A DNA stretch of 64,000 nucleotides from Ktedonobacteria bacterium. GTDB lineage: Bacteria; Chloroflexota; Ktedonobacteria; Ktedonobacterales; JACDGC01. The stretch spans positions 1 through 64,000 of the forward strand of contig DAIDGU010000076.1 in the NCBI GenBank assembly GCA_027459785.1, written 5' to 3'. Each line of letters opens with the position of its first letter. Position 1 is the first letter of the stretch. A program made the position numbers and the translations under genes. Shown here piece after piece: positions 7,967 to 16,027 of this stretch. Below the pieces are notes generated by a model. The model saw nothing but the letters and a program-made list of their open reading frames with translations, searched no databases and was not told the origin of the DNA.

Positions 7967-8000
7967 CGCAGAGGAGCAGTGAGCCTCTGCGATTTTTTTT
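7967..8000 (+). terminator. Intrinsic terminator of the aroF leader (attenuator)
   Basis: CGCAGAGG (7967-7974) and CCTCTGCG (7984-7991) form a perfect 8-bp stem with a 9-nt loop, followed by A and eight T (7993-8000). It ends 22 nt before the aroF start codon, so it must be bypassed for aroF to be expressed. The upstream segment 7909-7913 (TCTCT) to 7914 can also pair with the 5' arm (CAGAG), giving a mutually exclusive structure. Confidence 0.88.
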
Positions 8001-8022
8001 GCAATCAAAGGATGGAACGCTG

Positions 8023-9096
8023 ATGCTCATCTTCATTCGGCCCCAGGCGACCGCCGCGCAGCGCGCCGAGCTGCGCCATGCGCTGGCCGCCGAGGGCGCA
8101 CGCGGCCCGATGGGGACGCTGCCGCTGGGGGCGGGCGACGTGATCGGCGTGGAGGCCGCGCCGTTGACGGCGGCGGCCCGTGAGCGCATCGCCGCGCTGC
8201 CGGCGGTGGCGCGCGTCGTGCCGGTCGCCGCGCCCTATAAGCTCGCCAGCCGTGCCGCCAGTGCCACGCCTTCGTCCGTGCGCATCGGCGCTGTTGTCAT
8301 CGGTGGCGGCGGCGTGCCGCCGGTCATCGCCGGCCCCTGTTCCGTGGAAAATGAGGATCAGATCGTCGAAGCGGCGCAGGCCGCTAAGGATGCCGGCGCG
8401 GTGATGCTGCGCGGCGGAGCATTCAAGCCGCGCACGTCGCCCTATACCTTCCAAGGGCTGGGCATCAGCGGGTTGCGGCTGCTGGCGCGGGCGCGCGAGG
8501 TGACGGGCCTGCCGGTTGTCACCGAGGTGATGGAACCGAATCTGGTGGATGTGGTCGCCGAATATGCCGACATGCTGCAAATCGGGGCGCGCAACATGCA
8601 GAATTACGCGCTGTTGGTGGCGGCGGGCCATGCTGGCAAGCCGATCTTGCTCAAGCGCGGCCCTTCCTCGACCATCGAAGAATGGCTGCTGGCAGCGGAA
8701 TACATCCTGGCGACGGGCAATCCCCAGGTGGTGATGTGCGAGCGCGGCATCCGCAGCTTCGATCCGCTGACGCGCAACGTGCTGGATGTCGCCGCTGTGC
8801 CGCTGCTGCGCACGCTGACGCACCTGCCGGTGGTGGTGGACCCCAGCCACGGGACGGGGCGGCGCGACCTGGTGGTGCCGATGGCGCTGGCGGGCGTCGC
8901 CGCCGGGGCGGACGGCGTCATCGTGGAGATGCATCCCCAGCCAGATGCCGCCATGAGCGACGCGGCGCAGACGATCACTCCCGCCGCGCTGCGCGAGATC
9001 ATCACCGGCACGCGCGCCATCGCCGCCGCCCTGGGGCGCATCTCCGCGCCGGATACGCCGAAGGAACACAGCCAGCGTCACGCGCGCGTGCGCTGA
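8023..9096 (+). CDS. aroF: 3-deoxy-7-phosphoheptulonate synthase (DAHP synthase, type I-beta)
   Basis: 357 residues. It condenses phosphoenolpyruvate and erythrose 4-phosphate to DAHP, the first step of the shikimate pathway. Residues 1-70 form a ferredoxin-like regulatory domain as in Thermotoga maritima DAHP synthase, whose ligand there is Tyr or Phe. The catalytic TIM barrel has IAGPCSVEN, GGAFKPRTSPY, QIGARNMQN, LLKRGPSSTIEEW, ERGIRSF and VDPSHGTGRRD, matching the type I-beta family. The ATG at 8023 has AAAGGA 8 nt upstream; an in-frame TTG at 7999 lies inside the terminator T-tract and is rejected. Expression is probably controlled by the Trp attenuator just upstream, adding to feedback control at the enzyme level. 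Confidence 0.95.
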   Translation: MLIFIRPQATAAQRAELRHALAAEGARGPMGTLPLGAGDVIGVEAAPLTAAARERIAALPAVARVVPVAAPYKLASRAASATPSSVRIGAVVIGGGGVPPVIAGPCSVENEDQIVEAAQAAKDAGAVMLRGGAFKPRTSPYTFQGLGISGLRLLARAREVTGLPVVTEVMEPNLVDVVAEYADMLQIGARNMQNYALLVAAGHAGKPILLKRGPSSTIEEWLLAAEYILATGNPQVVMCERGIRSFDPLTRNVLDVAAVPLLRTLTHLPVVVDPSHGTGRRDLVVPMALAGVAAGADGVIVEMHPQPDAAMSDAAQTITPAALREIITGTRAIAAALGRISAPDTPKEHSQRHARVR

Positions 9097-9288
9097 CGCG
9101 CACCGGTTGCTGCCCAGCGTGCATGTCCCACATTTCATCTTATTTCGACCCTGGGAAGGGCATCGCGCACCGCCAAAGATGGGATATAGTTGCGATTGGC
9201 CTTCATAAGCGGTAAAATGAACGGGGTGCGCTGTGTGGGACGTGCAGAGCGTACGATTAGATATGCAGCCGGGCAGAAGGAAAAACGC

Positions 9289-12200
9289 ATGATGAATACG
9301 CGCACTGTAGGCGCTCTCGCGCAAGGAACGGTATTATATCAAGGCCGTTATCGCATCGATCTTTTGCTGACGCGCACGCCGTTGCGTGCGATCTATCGCG
9401 CCTGGGATCTGACACACAACCGTGCCGCGACGCTGGTGGAACTGGCTCCGGTAGATGATGCCGCCGCCACGACGGCGCTGGAACGCGCCGCGCCGCTGGT
9501 GCAACTTGACCATGCTTCGTTGCTTTCGTTTCAGGTGGTTTTCGTTGAACATGAAACGGTGTTTATCGCACTGACCTTCGCCGGCGGCCAGACCATCGCG
9601 CACATTATGGCCGAGCGCGCCACGCCGATCCCGCCCGCCGCCGCTGTGCGCTGGATCTCGCAGACGGCGGAGATGTTAGAATATTTCGCCACCGCGCTAC
9701 CAGACTGGCACCTGGGCGATCTCAGTAGTAGCGCGCTGTTCGTCACGGTGGAAGATCGCGCCCAGCCTATCGGCTTCGAGATCCCGTTGGGCTTGCTGAC
9801 GCCGGCCCAGGTGGCCGCCGATCTCCCCGCCGGCGCGGTCGCGCCGGAACTGGCGCAGGGCCAGTGCGACGCGCGGGCGGATGTTTTTGCCCTGGCGGCG
9901 ACGCTGCACCTGTTGCTGACAGGCCAGCCCTGGCCGGGCGGTGACCCGGCGCAACAAACGGCGCTGGATGCGCTGCACCCCGCGCTGCCCGCGCCGGTGA
10001 TCGCGGCAGAACGCCGCGCGCTGGCCGTCGCCCCGGCTGATCGCTGGTCGGATGTGGCCGCGTTTCACGGCGCGCTGCTCGCCGGCATGGCCGAGCCGGC
10101 CCCGCCGCCCGCCGCCGCTGATGAATGGTGGCTGGGCGCGGCATCGCAGCCGCTGCCGGAAGAGCCGGCGACGCTGACGACCCCGCGCGACGACCTCGCC
10201 GCCGCTCTCGCCGCCGAAGCCGACGCTCAGGGCAGCGCGCCCCGCTGGCCCGTTCCCAGTGAGGCTGACCAAGCCCCGGCACCTGCTGCGCCGGATGTCG
10301 CCGCCAGTAGCACCCCTGGCGTAAGTAGCGATCAGACCATTGAGCCGGTGCCGCCGAATCAGGCTCTCCCAGAAGCGACCGCCTTAGCCGCGACCGAGAC
10401 GACCACCGCCCCAGCCGTTGAGCCAGCGAATGAATCTGCCGCCGTTGCAAGCACCAGCAGCGCGCCCACCGAGAGCCAGCCACCCGCGCCCGCGCCGGAT
10501 GTTCCGCCGGCACCAACGGCGGAGCCGGCGCATACCGGCCTGCCGGCATTCGTGCTACCGCTGGCGGCAGCGGCATCGGGCGCGGCCATCATCGCGGCGG
10601 TGGAAGGTGTGCGCGCCCGCCGACCATCGCAGCCGCTCGCTACGCCTACGCCGAGCATGCCGATCGCGCCCGCGCCGGCACCGAGTGTGCCGCCCATACC
10701 ACCCATGGCTGAGGAGTCGCCAGTGGTCGCGGCTACCGCGCCAGCCGCCCCGCCGCCGCCCGCCGATGTCTTCGCCCCGCCTGCCGATCACGTTGCTGTG
10801 CCTGATGCCGTGCCTGATGCCGCTGTGCCACCAACAGAGCAGGATTTGCCGCAACGCGGAGATCTGGGCAGCGCGCCGGATGGCGGCATCGTCACCAACG
10901 CGCTATGGGGTGCTTTGACGCCCGATCTGCTGGATAACCTCGCGCACATGCCACCGCCGTTGCCGATGCGTGGCATCGAAGACGTGCAGCCGGTGCTGGC
11001 AACCGCGCCTGCTCAGGGCGCTGCAAGCGCCAGCGCGCCAGCGGAGGCCGCCAGCAGCGCGGAGACCGCGCCACCTGTGGGTGAGACTCACGCTCCACAC
11101 AGCGGGATCGGGGACATTGTGCTGCCAGTGGCGACGGCAGGGGCCGCGCTGCTCGCCGCCGGAGCGATCACCCACGCCTTCACGTCCCACGACCACGACA
11201 CGCCAGCGGAGTCCACACCCACAGATGCCGCCCCGCCCCCACCGGCGGAGACACCGACGGAAGCCGCTTTTCCCGCGCCCGCGACGCCAGATGCGGATGT
11301 CGAGCCAGCGACGCCAGCGGCAACGGACGTGCCGCCAGTTGCGGGCGATCAGCCTGAACCTTGGCTGCCGGCGTATAGTGCTGGCGAGGATTGGCTGACG
11401 CAGGAGCCACCGGCGCAGTCTGGCTTCAACGTCGATGGGTTTGTGAGGAGTACGCCGGATGGGGTGAGTTCACCCGCGCCGACCAGCGACACGGTGACGA
11501 CGCCGTATGGCAGGCGCGGCGCATGGTGGGATGAGCCGGTGGAGACTGATACGCCTAGCGCGCCAGCGGGAACCAGTGACGCCACCACCAGCGCGCCTAT
11601 GACCCAGCCAACACCGCCCAGCTTGCCCGCGATCAGCAACGAGCCAGCGGAGACGGCCTGGGCGACGCATGCCAACGGGCAGGCGAACCATGACGAGCGT
11701 GCGGCTTTCGCCTCCGACGCGGCCATCATGGCGGCGCTGAGCGGCATTCATAGCGTCCCGGCGGCGGAAACGCCACCCGCCCCACTGCCAGAGCAGTTCA
11801 TCACGGCGCATCCCGACTGGCCCACGCCGCCATCGGCAGAACCAACGGTCCCATCCGTGAACCTGCGCCCGACACACGCGCCGAATACGACGCCGCTGGC
11901 CTCCAAGACGCCATCGATCCCCCTGGTGGATCGCATCCGCAGCATACTTCAGACGCCGGCGCTGCCCGCCGCCGCCACCGGCACGGTGGTCGTTCCCCGC
12001 CACATGTATCCGCAGCACAGCTATTCGATTTTGGTGCGGCTGCAATATCGTTCGCTACGCAAGGCGGGCGACAGCCCACCGACCTCGCGCCCACTGGCCA
12101 TCGTCGAGGTTGAAGCGCCCGAAGATGCGTTCTATTTGCCAGTACACAAGTTGGCCCTACCGATCCCCCTGGAAGGCGGCCTGAGCGAAGGGACGCTGGC

Positions 12201-12384
12201 GATCACCGCGCAACGCCCGACGCCCAACGGCACCGATCGCCTGACCTTTACTTTCCGCTTGAGCGATGGTACGATCTTACATAAGGGGCAGTTCATCGCG
12301 GATGTGACGATCCTCAGCCCCCAGCAAATGGCGAGCGGGAATCCGATGCTGACGCTGGTCCATACGCTGGATATACCCTTCTGA
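9289..12384 (+). CDS. Predicted pseudokinase with long disordered region and C-terminal beta domain
   Basis: About 1031 residues. Residues 14-290 follow a Hanks-type Ser/Thr kinase layout (QGRYRIDLLLTRTPLRAIYRAWD, a C-lobe APE at 185-187, and DVFALAATLHLLLTG). The catalytic elements are lost: the ATP lysine position is E51 (ATLVEL), the HRDLKxxN loop reads LGDLSSSA near 142-149, and DFG reads GFE at 162-164. Next comes about 580 residues of Ala/Pro/Thr-rich low-complexity sequence with two hydrophobic stretches (near 425-440 and 605-625). The last 135 or so residues form a beta-rich domain that I cannot name. ATG 9289 follows AGAAGG. The J-domain protein gene follows 119 bp later. Confidence 0.72.
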   Translation: MMNTRTVGALAQGTVLYQGRYRIDLLLTRTPLRAIYRAWDLTHNRAATLVELAPVDDAAATTALERAAPLVQLDHASLLSFQVVFVEHETVFIALTFAGGQTIAHIMAERATPIPPAAAVRWISQTAEMLEYFATALPDWHLGDLSSSALFVTVEDRAQPIGFEIPLGLLTPAQVAADLPAGAVAPELAQGQCDARADVFALAATLHLLLTGQPWPGGDPAQQTALDALHPALPAPVIAAERRALAVAPADRWSDVAAFHGALLAGMAEPAPPPAAADEWWLGAASQPLPEEPATLTTPRDDLAAALAAEADAQGSAPRWPVPSEADQAPAPAAPDVAASSTPGVSSDQTIEPVPPNQALPEATALAATETTTAPAVEPANESAAVASTSSAPTESQPPAPAPDVPPAPTAEPAHTGLPAFVLPLAAAASGAAIIAAVEGVRARRPSQPLATPTPSMPIAPAPAPSVPPIPPMAEESPVVAATAPAAPPPPADVFAPPADHVAVPDAVPDAAVPPTEQDLPQRGDLGSAPDGGIVTNALWGALTPDLLDNLAHMPPPLPMRGIEDVQPVLATAPAQGAASASAPAEAASSAETAPPVGETHAPHSGIGDIVLPVATAGAALLAAGAITHAFTSHDHDTPAESTPTDAAPPPPAETPTEAAFPAPATPDADVEPATPAATDVPPVAGDQPEPWLPAYSAGEDWLTQEPPAQSGFNVDGFVRSTPDGVSSPAPTSDTVTTPYGRRGAWWDEPVETDTPSAPAGTSDATTSAPMTQPTPPSLPAISNEPAETAWATHANGQANHDERAAFASDAAIMAALSGIHSVPAAETPPAPLPEQFITAHPDWPTPPSAEPTVPSVNLRPTHAPNTTPLASKTPSIPLVDRIRSILQTPALPAAATGTVVVPRHMYPQHSYSILVRLQYRSLRKAGDSPPTSRPLAIVEVEAPEDAFYLPVHKLALPIPLEGGLSEGTLAITAQRPTPNGTDRLTFTFRLSDGTILHKGQFIADVTILSPQQMASGNPMLTLVHTLDIPF

Positions 12385-12503
12385 ACGCAAGCGGGCGACG
12401 GGATAAAGCCGGTGGTCCCGACGCTCGCTGGATGTATAAGGTAACATGAGAGCAACCGTTGCGCCGCGTGGGGGCGTGACGGCTTGCCAGGGGAGCAACG
12501 CGG

Positions 12504-13898
12504 GTGGCGTATTCTACATCAGGGCATGAGCCAGATTATTATGGCGTGCTCGCCGTCACGCCGGCAGCGGATGACGAGACGATCCGCCAGGCGTACCGGC
12601 GGCTGGCGCGCGCCTATCATCCCGATGTCGCCGGCGAAGCGGGCGCGGAGACGATGAAGCGCATCAATGCCGCTTACCGTGTGCTGAGCGATCCGGAGCG
12701 CCGCCGCGAATATGATCTGCGGCACGTGGGCGCAACGAGCCGCCCCTTGCGCACGGCGACGCCTTCGCGCGCCCGTGGCCGTGCGGCAGCGCCGCCCGCC
12801 ACCCCCGCCGTCACGCGCACCGAAGGCCCATTGCAACTTTACCGGCAGATCGACACGCAGGATCAGGCGCTGACGGCGCTGGCTTTCGGGCAGGGCGACG
12901 CCCTGCTGGGACTGGGTTTCAGCGATGGGCGCGTGGAGATCTGGCACCTGGCGACGGCGCAGCGCATCGCGCTCCTGCACCTGCCGGCACCTGCCACCAC
13001 GACGGTGCGCGCCGGTGTGCTGCAAGAGATCCGCCTCTCACCTTCCGGCGGCCTGGCACTGGCCTGGGGGCTGAACCTGGGGACGCACATCTGGGAGAGT
13101 CGCACGGGGCGCTTACTTTGGTCGGCGGCCTTCAACGCGCCCAGCGGCGCGATGGACGGTGTGCTGCTGGATACGCCGCCGTTGGTGCGCATGGCTGTGC
13201 CGGCGGCCCCGCTGGCGCTGGCCGAGGAAGATCCGTTTCACTGGGCAGAACAGGGCCGGTCGGGGTCCGACGTGTGGACGCGCCCCCTGGCGGGGGCCGT
13301 CGCGCCGGCCTGGGCCGTGCCGCTGCGCTGCGACGAACCCGCGCCGCAGGAGCGCGCTGGGCGCGGCTGGCGCATTCACCTGCGGGCGCTGGCGTGGGAT
13401 GGCGAAGCGCTATTGACCTTTTCCACCGGCCCGGCCTCCGCGAACATCAGCAATGCCAGCATCGTGCATCTGTGGAACCTGCGCCAGCGGGGGCGGTTGG
13501 GGACGGCGGGGCCGCAGCGCCAGGGCAACCTTGTCATTCCAGCGCGGGCGCTGTGGTACCCCATCGCCGTTTCGGCCACAGCCACAATCTTCGCCACCCA
13601 ATTCGAGGAGCGCGCCGTTCGGCTATACGACCTGCATTCCGGCCAACATATCGAACTGCCGACCGGCCCCGTCGCGCCGGAGGCGCGCATGGTCATCTCC
13701 GCCGATGGCGCGCTACTGGCGTTGGCCCCGCCCGACCAGCGGCGGGTGGACCTCTGGGCGACCGCTACGGGCCAGCGCATTCAAACCTGGGACGTGGCCG
13801 CGCCGGTGGCCGCGCTCAGCTTCGCCGCCAGCGGCGGCAAACCCACCCTGGCTATCGCTCGCAACGATGGCCGCTGCGAAGTATGGGCCGCCGGCTGA
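12504..13898 (+). CDS. J-domain protein with WD40-like beta-propeller
   Basis: 464 residues. Residues 10-73 are a J domain with the HPD tripeptide at 39-41, which stimulates the ATPase of DnaK-type chaperones. After a basic linker (75-105) the remainder looks like a degenerate WD40/quinoprotein-type propeller (for example [28 protein letters not shown], split over blades, and a final SFAASGG...CEVWAAG blade). There is no DnaJ zinc finger or C-terminal substrate domain, so this is a type III J protein whose propeller may select clients. The GTG start has AGGGGAG about 9 nt upstream. It lies downstream of the pseudokinase gene, and the two may share a role. Confidence 0.83.
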   Translation: MAYSTSGHEPDYYGVLAVTPAADDETIRQAYRRLARAYHPDVAGEAGAETMKRINAAYRVLSDPERRREYDLRHVGATSRPLRTATPSRARGRAAAPPATPAVTRTEGPLQLYRQIDTQDQALTALAFGQGDALLGLGFSDGRVEIWHLATAQRIALLHLPAPATTTVRAGVLQEIRLSPSGGLALAWGLNLGTHIWESRTGRLLWSAAFNAPSGAMDGVLLDTPPLVRMAVPAAPLALAEEDPFHWAEQGRSGSDVWTRPLAGAVAPAWAVPLRCDEPAPQERAGRGWRIHLRALAWDGEALLTFSTGPASANISNASIVHLWNLRQRGRLGTAGPQRQGNLVIPARALWYPIAVSATATIFATQFEERAVRLYDLHSGQHIELPTGPVAPEARMVISADGALLALAPPDQRRVDLWATATGQRIQTWDVAAPVAALSFAASGGKPTLAIARNDGRCEVWAAG

Positions 13899-13992
13899 GA
13901 GATCAGCCAAAGACCCCAGCCTCTTGACACCGGCGTCAACCCCTGGCATACTCAGTCGTACAAGATGTCTGAGAAAGGCCCGAAACGGTTGT

Positions 13993-15120
13993 ATGCGACG
14001 CCCTCGTTTGTTGTCCGGTCTGGTGTTCGCCGGCATGCTGTTCTTCCTCGCCGCGTGTAGCGATGGCGGCATCATCACTGGCCCGTCAACACCCCAACCC
14101 ACGGCGATCCCTGCCACGCCCACGCCGAACCCGGCACTCGTTTCCAACGCGACGGCGGCGATCACGCTTCCCGCGTCAATGAACACCGTCAGTTTGGGAA
14201 CATATCAGGCGGCGACGGTGGGGGCGACGACGCAGGGACTGGTGCTGGCACCGCCCCCGCCGAACAGCAGCACCTTGGGAACGGCTTCGCTGGCTTTTGT
14301 GGCGTTCAAGGGCGGCACACCCACGACCTTCGCCCATGCCACGCCGGCCACCGGCAACATCGCGCGCACGATCAATGCTTACACCACGGGCGGCGCGTGG
14401 GTGGCCTATGTGCAGGCCGACGCGCAAGGCGGCAACTGGGAACTGTGGGCCGTCAACCCCGCGACCGGCACGAAACATCTGGTGGATAGCGCGACGCAGG
14501 AGCATGGCAGCGGCCTTTTGCCCGGCGATTTCGCCACCGATGGCACGGATGTCGTCTGGGCCGTCGCCGTCTATGGCCAAAACTCATCCACCCTCTTCGC
14601 CTATGATCTGGCGAGCGGCACACGGCGCACATTGGATAATCTGCCAGCCGCCAGCTTCGTCGCGGTGGCGCTGGTGAACCGGCTGCTCTATTTCCAGACG
14701 GCGGATACGCAAAATAAGACGACCGCCTGGCTGTGGCTGCTGACCCAGCCCACGCCGACGCAGATCACCGCCCGGCCCAAGGGCGCGGTCGCGCTCAACA
14801 GCCGCTATGTGGCCTGGTATGACGCCGACCCCGGCAACCTGGACCTTTATGATATCGTCACCGGCAAGACGACCGCGGTCAGTGAGGCACCCTGCGTCAT
14901 GCCGATCCTCGCGCCGGATCGCCCCTTCATCGCCTGCCTGGACGATGTGGACGACCAATATCAGGTGATCCGCGTGCCGGCGGGGACGAGCGCCACCTTC
15001 GGGCTGCACGCCACCGGCGGCTTCGGAGCCATCGCCAACGGACGCCTCTACTGGATTCCCGAACCCAACCCACTGTCATCAAATACCGTCGTCGATTACT
15101 TCGATCTGCCGGCAAGCTGA
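13993..15120 (+). CDS. Propeller-type lipoprotein
   Basis: 375 residues starting with a basic n-region, a hydrophobic core and a lipobox (LAAC near residue 21), then an acidic/Thr-Pro linker (TPQPTAIPATPTPNP). This predicts export and lipid anchoring on the outer face of the membrane. The mature part has repeated blade-like segments (WVAYVQAD, DVVWAVAVYG, YVAWYDADPGNLDLYDIVTGK) like TolB/WD-like propellers. Ligand unknown. The start at 13993 was chosen for the signal peptide; the much longer upstream frame overlaps the J-protein gene and is a shadow. Confidence 0.8.
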   Translation: MRRPRLLSGLVFAGMLFFLAACSDGGIITGPSTPQPTAIPATPTPNPALVSNATAAITLPASMNTVSLGTYQAATVGATTQGLVLAPPPPNSSTLGTASLAFVAFKGGTPTTFAHATPATGNIARTINAYTTGGAWVAYVQADAQGGNWELWAVNPATGTKHLVDSATQEHGSGLLPGDFATDGTDVVWAVAVYGQNSSTLFAYDLASGTRRTLDNLPAASFVAVALVNRLLYFQTADTQNKTTAWLWLLTQPTPTQITARPKGAVALNSRYVAWYDADPGNLDLYDIVTGKTTAVSEAPCVMPILAPDRPFIACLDDVDDQYQVIRVPAGTSATFGLHATGGFGAIANGRLYWIPEPNPLSSNTVVDYFDLPAS

Positions 15121-15230
15121 GCCGCCCGGCCTTTAAGGCGACCGCCAGGCGTAAAACCTGTTTCGGCTAACCGCTCGTCGCAATCAGCGTCTTCTATTGA
15201 TAAAGTTTGCCGATAATCAATAGTGGGTAG

Positions 15231-15320
15231 CGGAGGACCGCCATTCTCTATAACCCCGGAGGACAGACATTCCTGTCTGTCCGGCCACGATGGCCACCGT
15301 CTGTACCCGAAATTGGTATA
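15231..15320 (+). repeat. Dispersed hairpin repeat, copy 1
   Basis: A unit of GGAGGACCGCCATTC, then a perfect 9-bp hairpin (GGACAGACA 15261-15269, loop TTCC, TGTCTGTCC 15274-15282), then a tail ending CCGAAATTGGTAT near 15319. Related copies are at 43600-43768 and, inverted, at 56391-56452. It is in the 315-bp gap 15121-15435, which otherwise shows no gene; the longer frame from 15290 is rejected. Confidence 0.75.
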
Positions 15321-15435
15321 ACGGGCTGACGGAAGATCAGGTCATCGCGCTGTACCAGCAGGAATGCTTGGTGGCAAAATTCTACCTAAAAATCGTGGAT
15401 CATGAGAAACAAGTAACCAGGATGGAGGTCCAGGA

Positions 15436-15723
15436 TTGCGGGTCATTACCCATCGTGCGGTTGTGGAGTTCTCAACCAAACATCCAAACGCCGGCAGCGC
15501 GCTTGATATCTGGTATCGTACCATCAAAGCCGGCACATTCTACAACCTGGCGGAACTCAAAGCCACGTACCCTTCGGTGGATCTTATTAAGGATACGATC
15601 TTTGTGTTCAACATCGGCGGGAACACCACTAGGTTGGTAGCGTCCATTCATTTCAACGTGCAACGGCTCTACATCCTTGCAATTTTGACGCACGCCGAGT
15701 ATGACAAAGACAAATGGAAGTAA
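15436..15723 (+). CDS. higB: HigB-type toxin (mRNA interferase family)
   Basis: 95 residues with the HigB_toxin family hallmarks: MRVITHRAVVEF at the start, AELKATYPSVDL, FVFNIGGN at about 58-65 and the C-terminal THAEYDKDKWK. Members of this RelE-like group cleave translated mRNA at the ribosome. The TTG start has GGAGGT 6 nt upstream, a strong Shine-Dalgarno. The companion gene begins 21 bp downstream; toxin-first order is typical of higBA. Not all catalytic residues can be assigned by eye. Confidence 0.9.
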   Translation: MRVITHRAVVEFSTKHPNAGSALDIWYRTIKAGTFYNLAELKATYPSVDLIKDTIFVFNIGGNTTRLVASIHFNVQRLYILAILTHAEYDKDKWK

Positions 15724-15744
15724 TGGAAGTGAGGATTGCACCAC

Positions 15745-15981
15745 ATGGCCCAGACCCAGTTTGACGCTCAAGCCGCCGTGCAAGACGCGGTCGATGCGTG
15801 GGATCACGTCGCGCCCATCTTCATCGTGCCGACCAATGATGAAGAGTTTGATCGGCTCCGTGAGGTGATCACCCAACTCGCACTTCGGGTGACGAGTGAA
15901 AATCACCCGCTTGCGAATCTGCTGCACGTACTTGGCAACTTGGCATATGAGTATGAGCAGGCGCACGATCCCGATGCCTAG
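15745..15981 (+). CDS. HigA-like antitoxin without the HTH DNA-binding domain
   Basis: 78 residues. The segment EEFDRLREVITQLA through NHPLANLLHVLGNLAYEYEQ resembles the N-terminal half of long HigA antitoxins, where this helical region precedes the HTH. Here the protein ends (residue 78) where the HTH should begin, and the next 46 bp are non-coding before a convergent gene, so no frameshifted HTH is present. It may neutralise HigB by direct binding but should not autoregulate as HigA does. ATG 15745 has GAGG 10 nt upstream; a TTG at 15736 is too close to the ribosome site. Assigned mainly from context. Confidence 0.65.
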   Translation: MAQTQFDAQAAVQDAVDAWDHVAPIFIVPTNDEEFDRLREVITQLALRVTSENHPLANLLHVLGNLAYEYEQAHDPDA

Positions 15982-16027
15982 CAAGGTAGATTTATCATAA
16001 ATAGCTACGTTAGCCTGGCCCTTTCTT

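Noticed and set aside
13453-13992. N-terminal extension of the propeller lipoprotein
   Set aside because: Overlaps the J-domain gene in another frame; the signal peptide and lipobox begin at 13993.
15290-15640. 116-codon frame overlapping higB
   Set aside because: Begins inside the dispersed repeat and overlaps higB in another frame; no family match.
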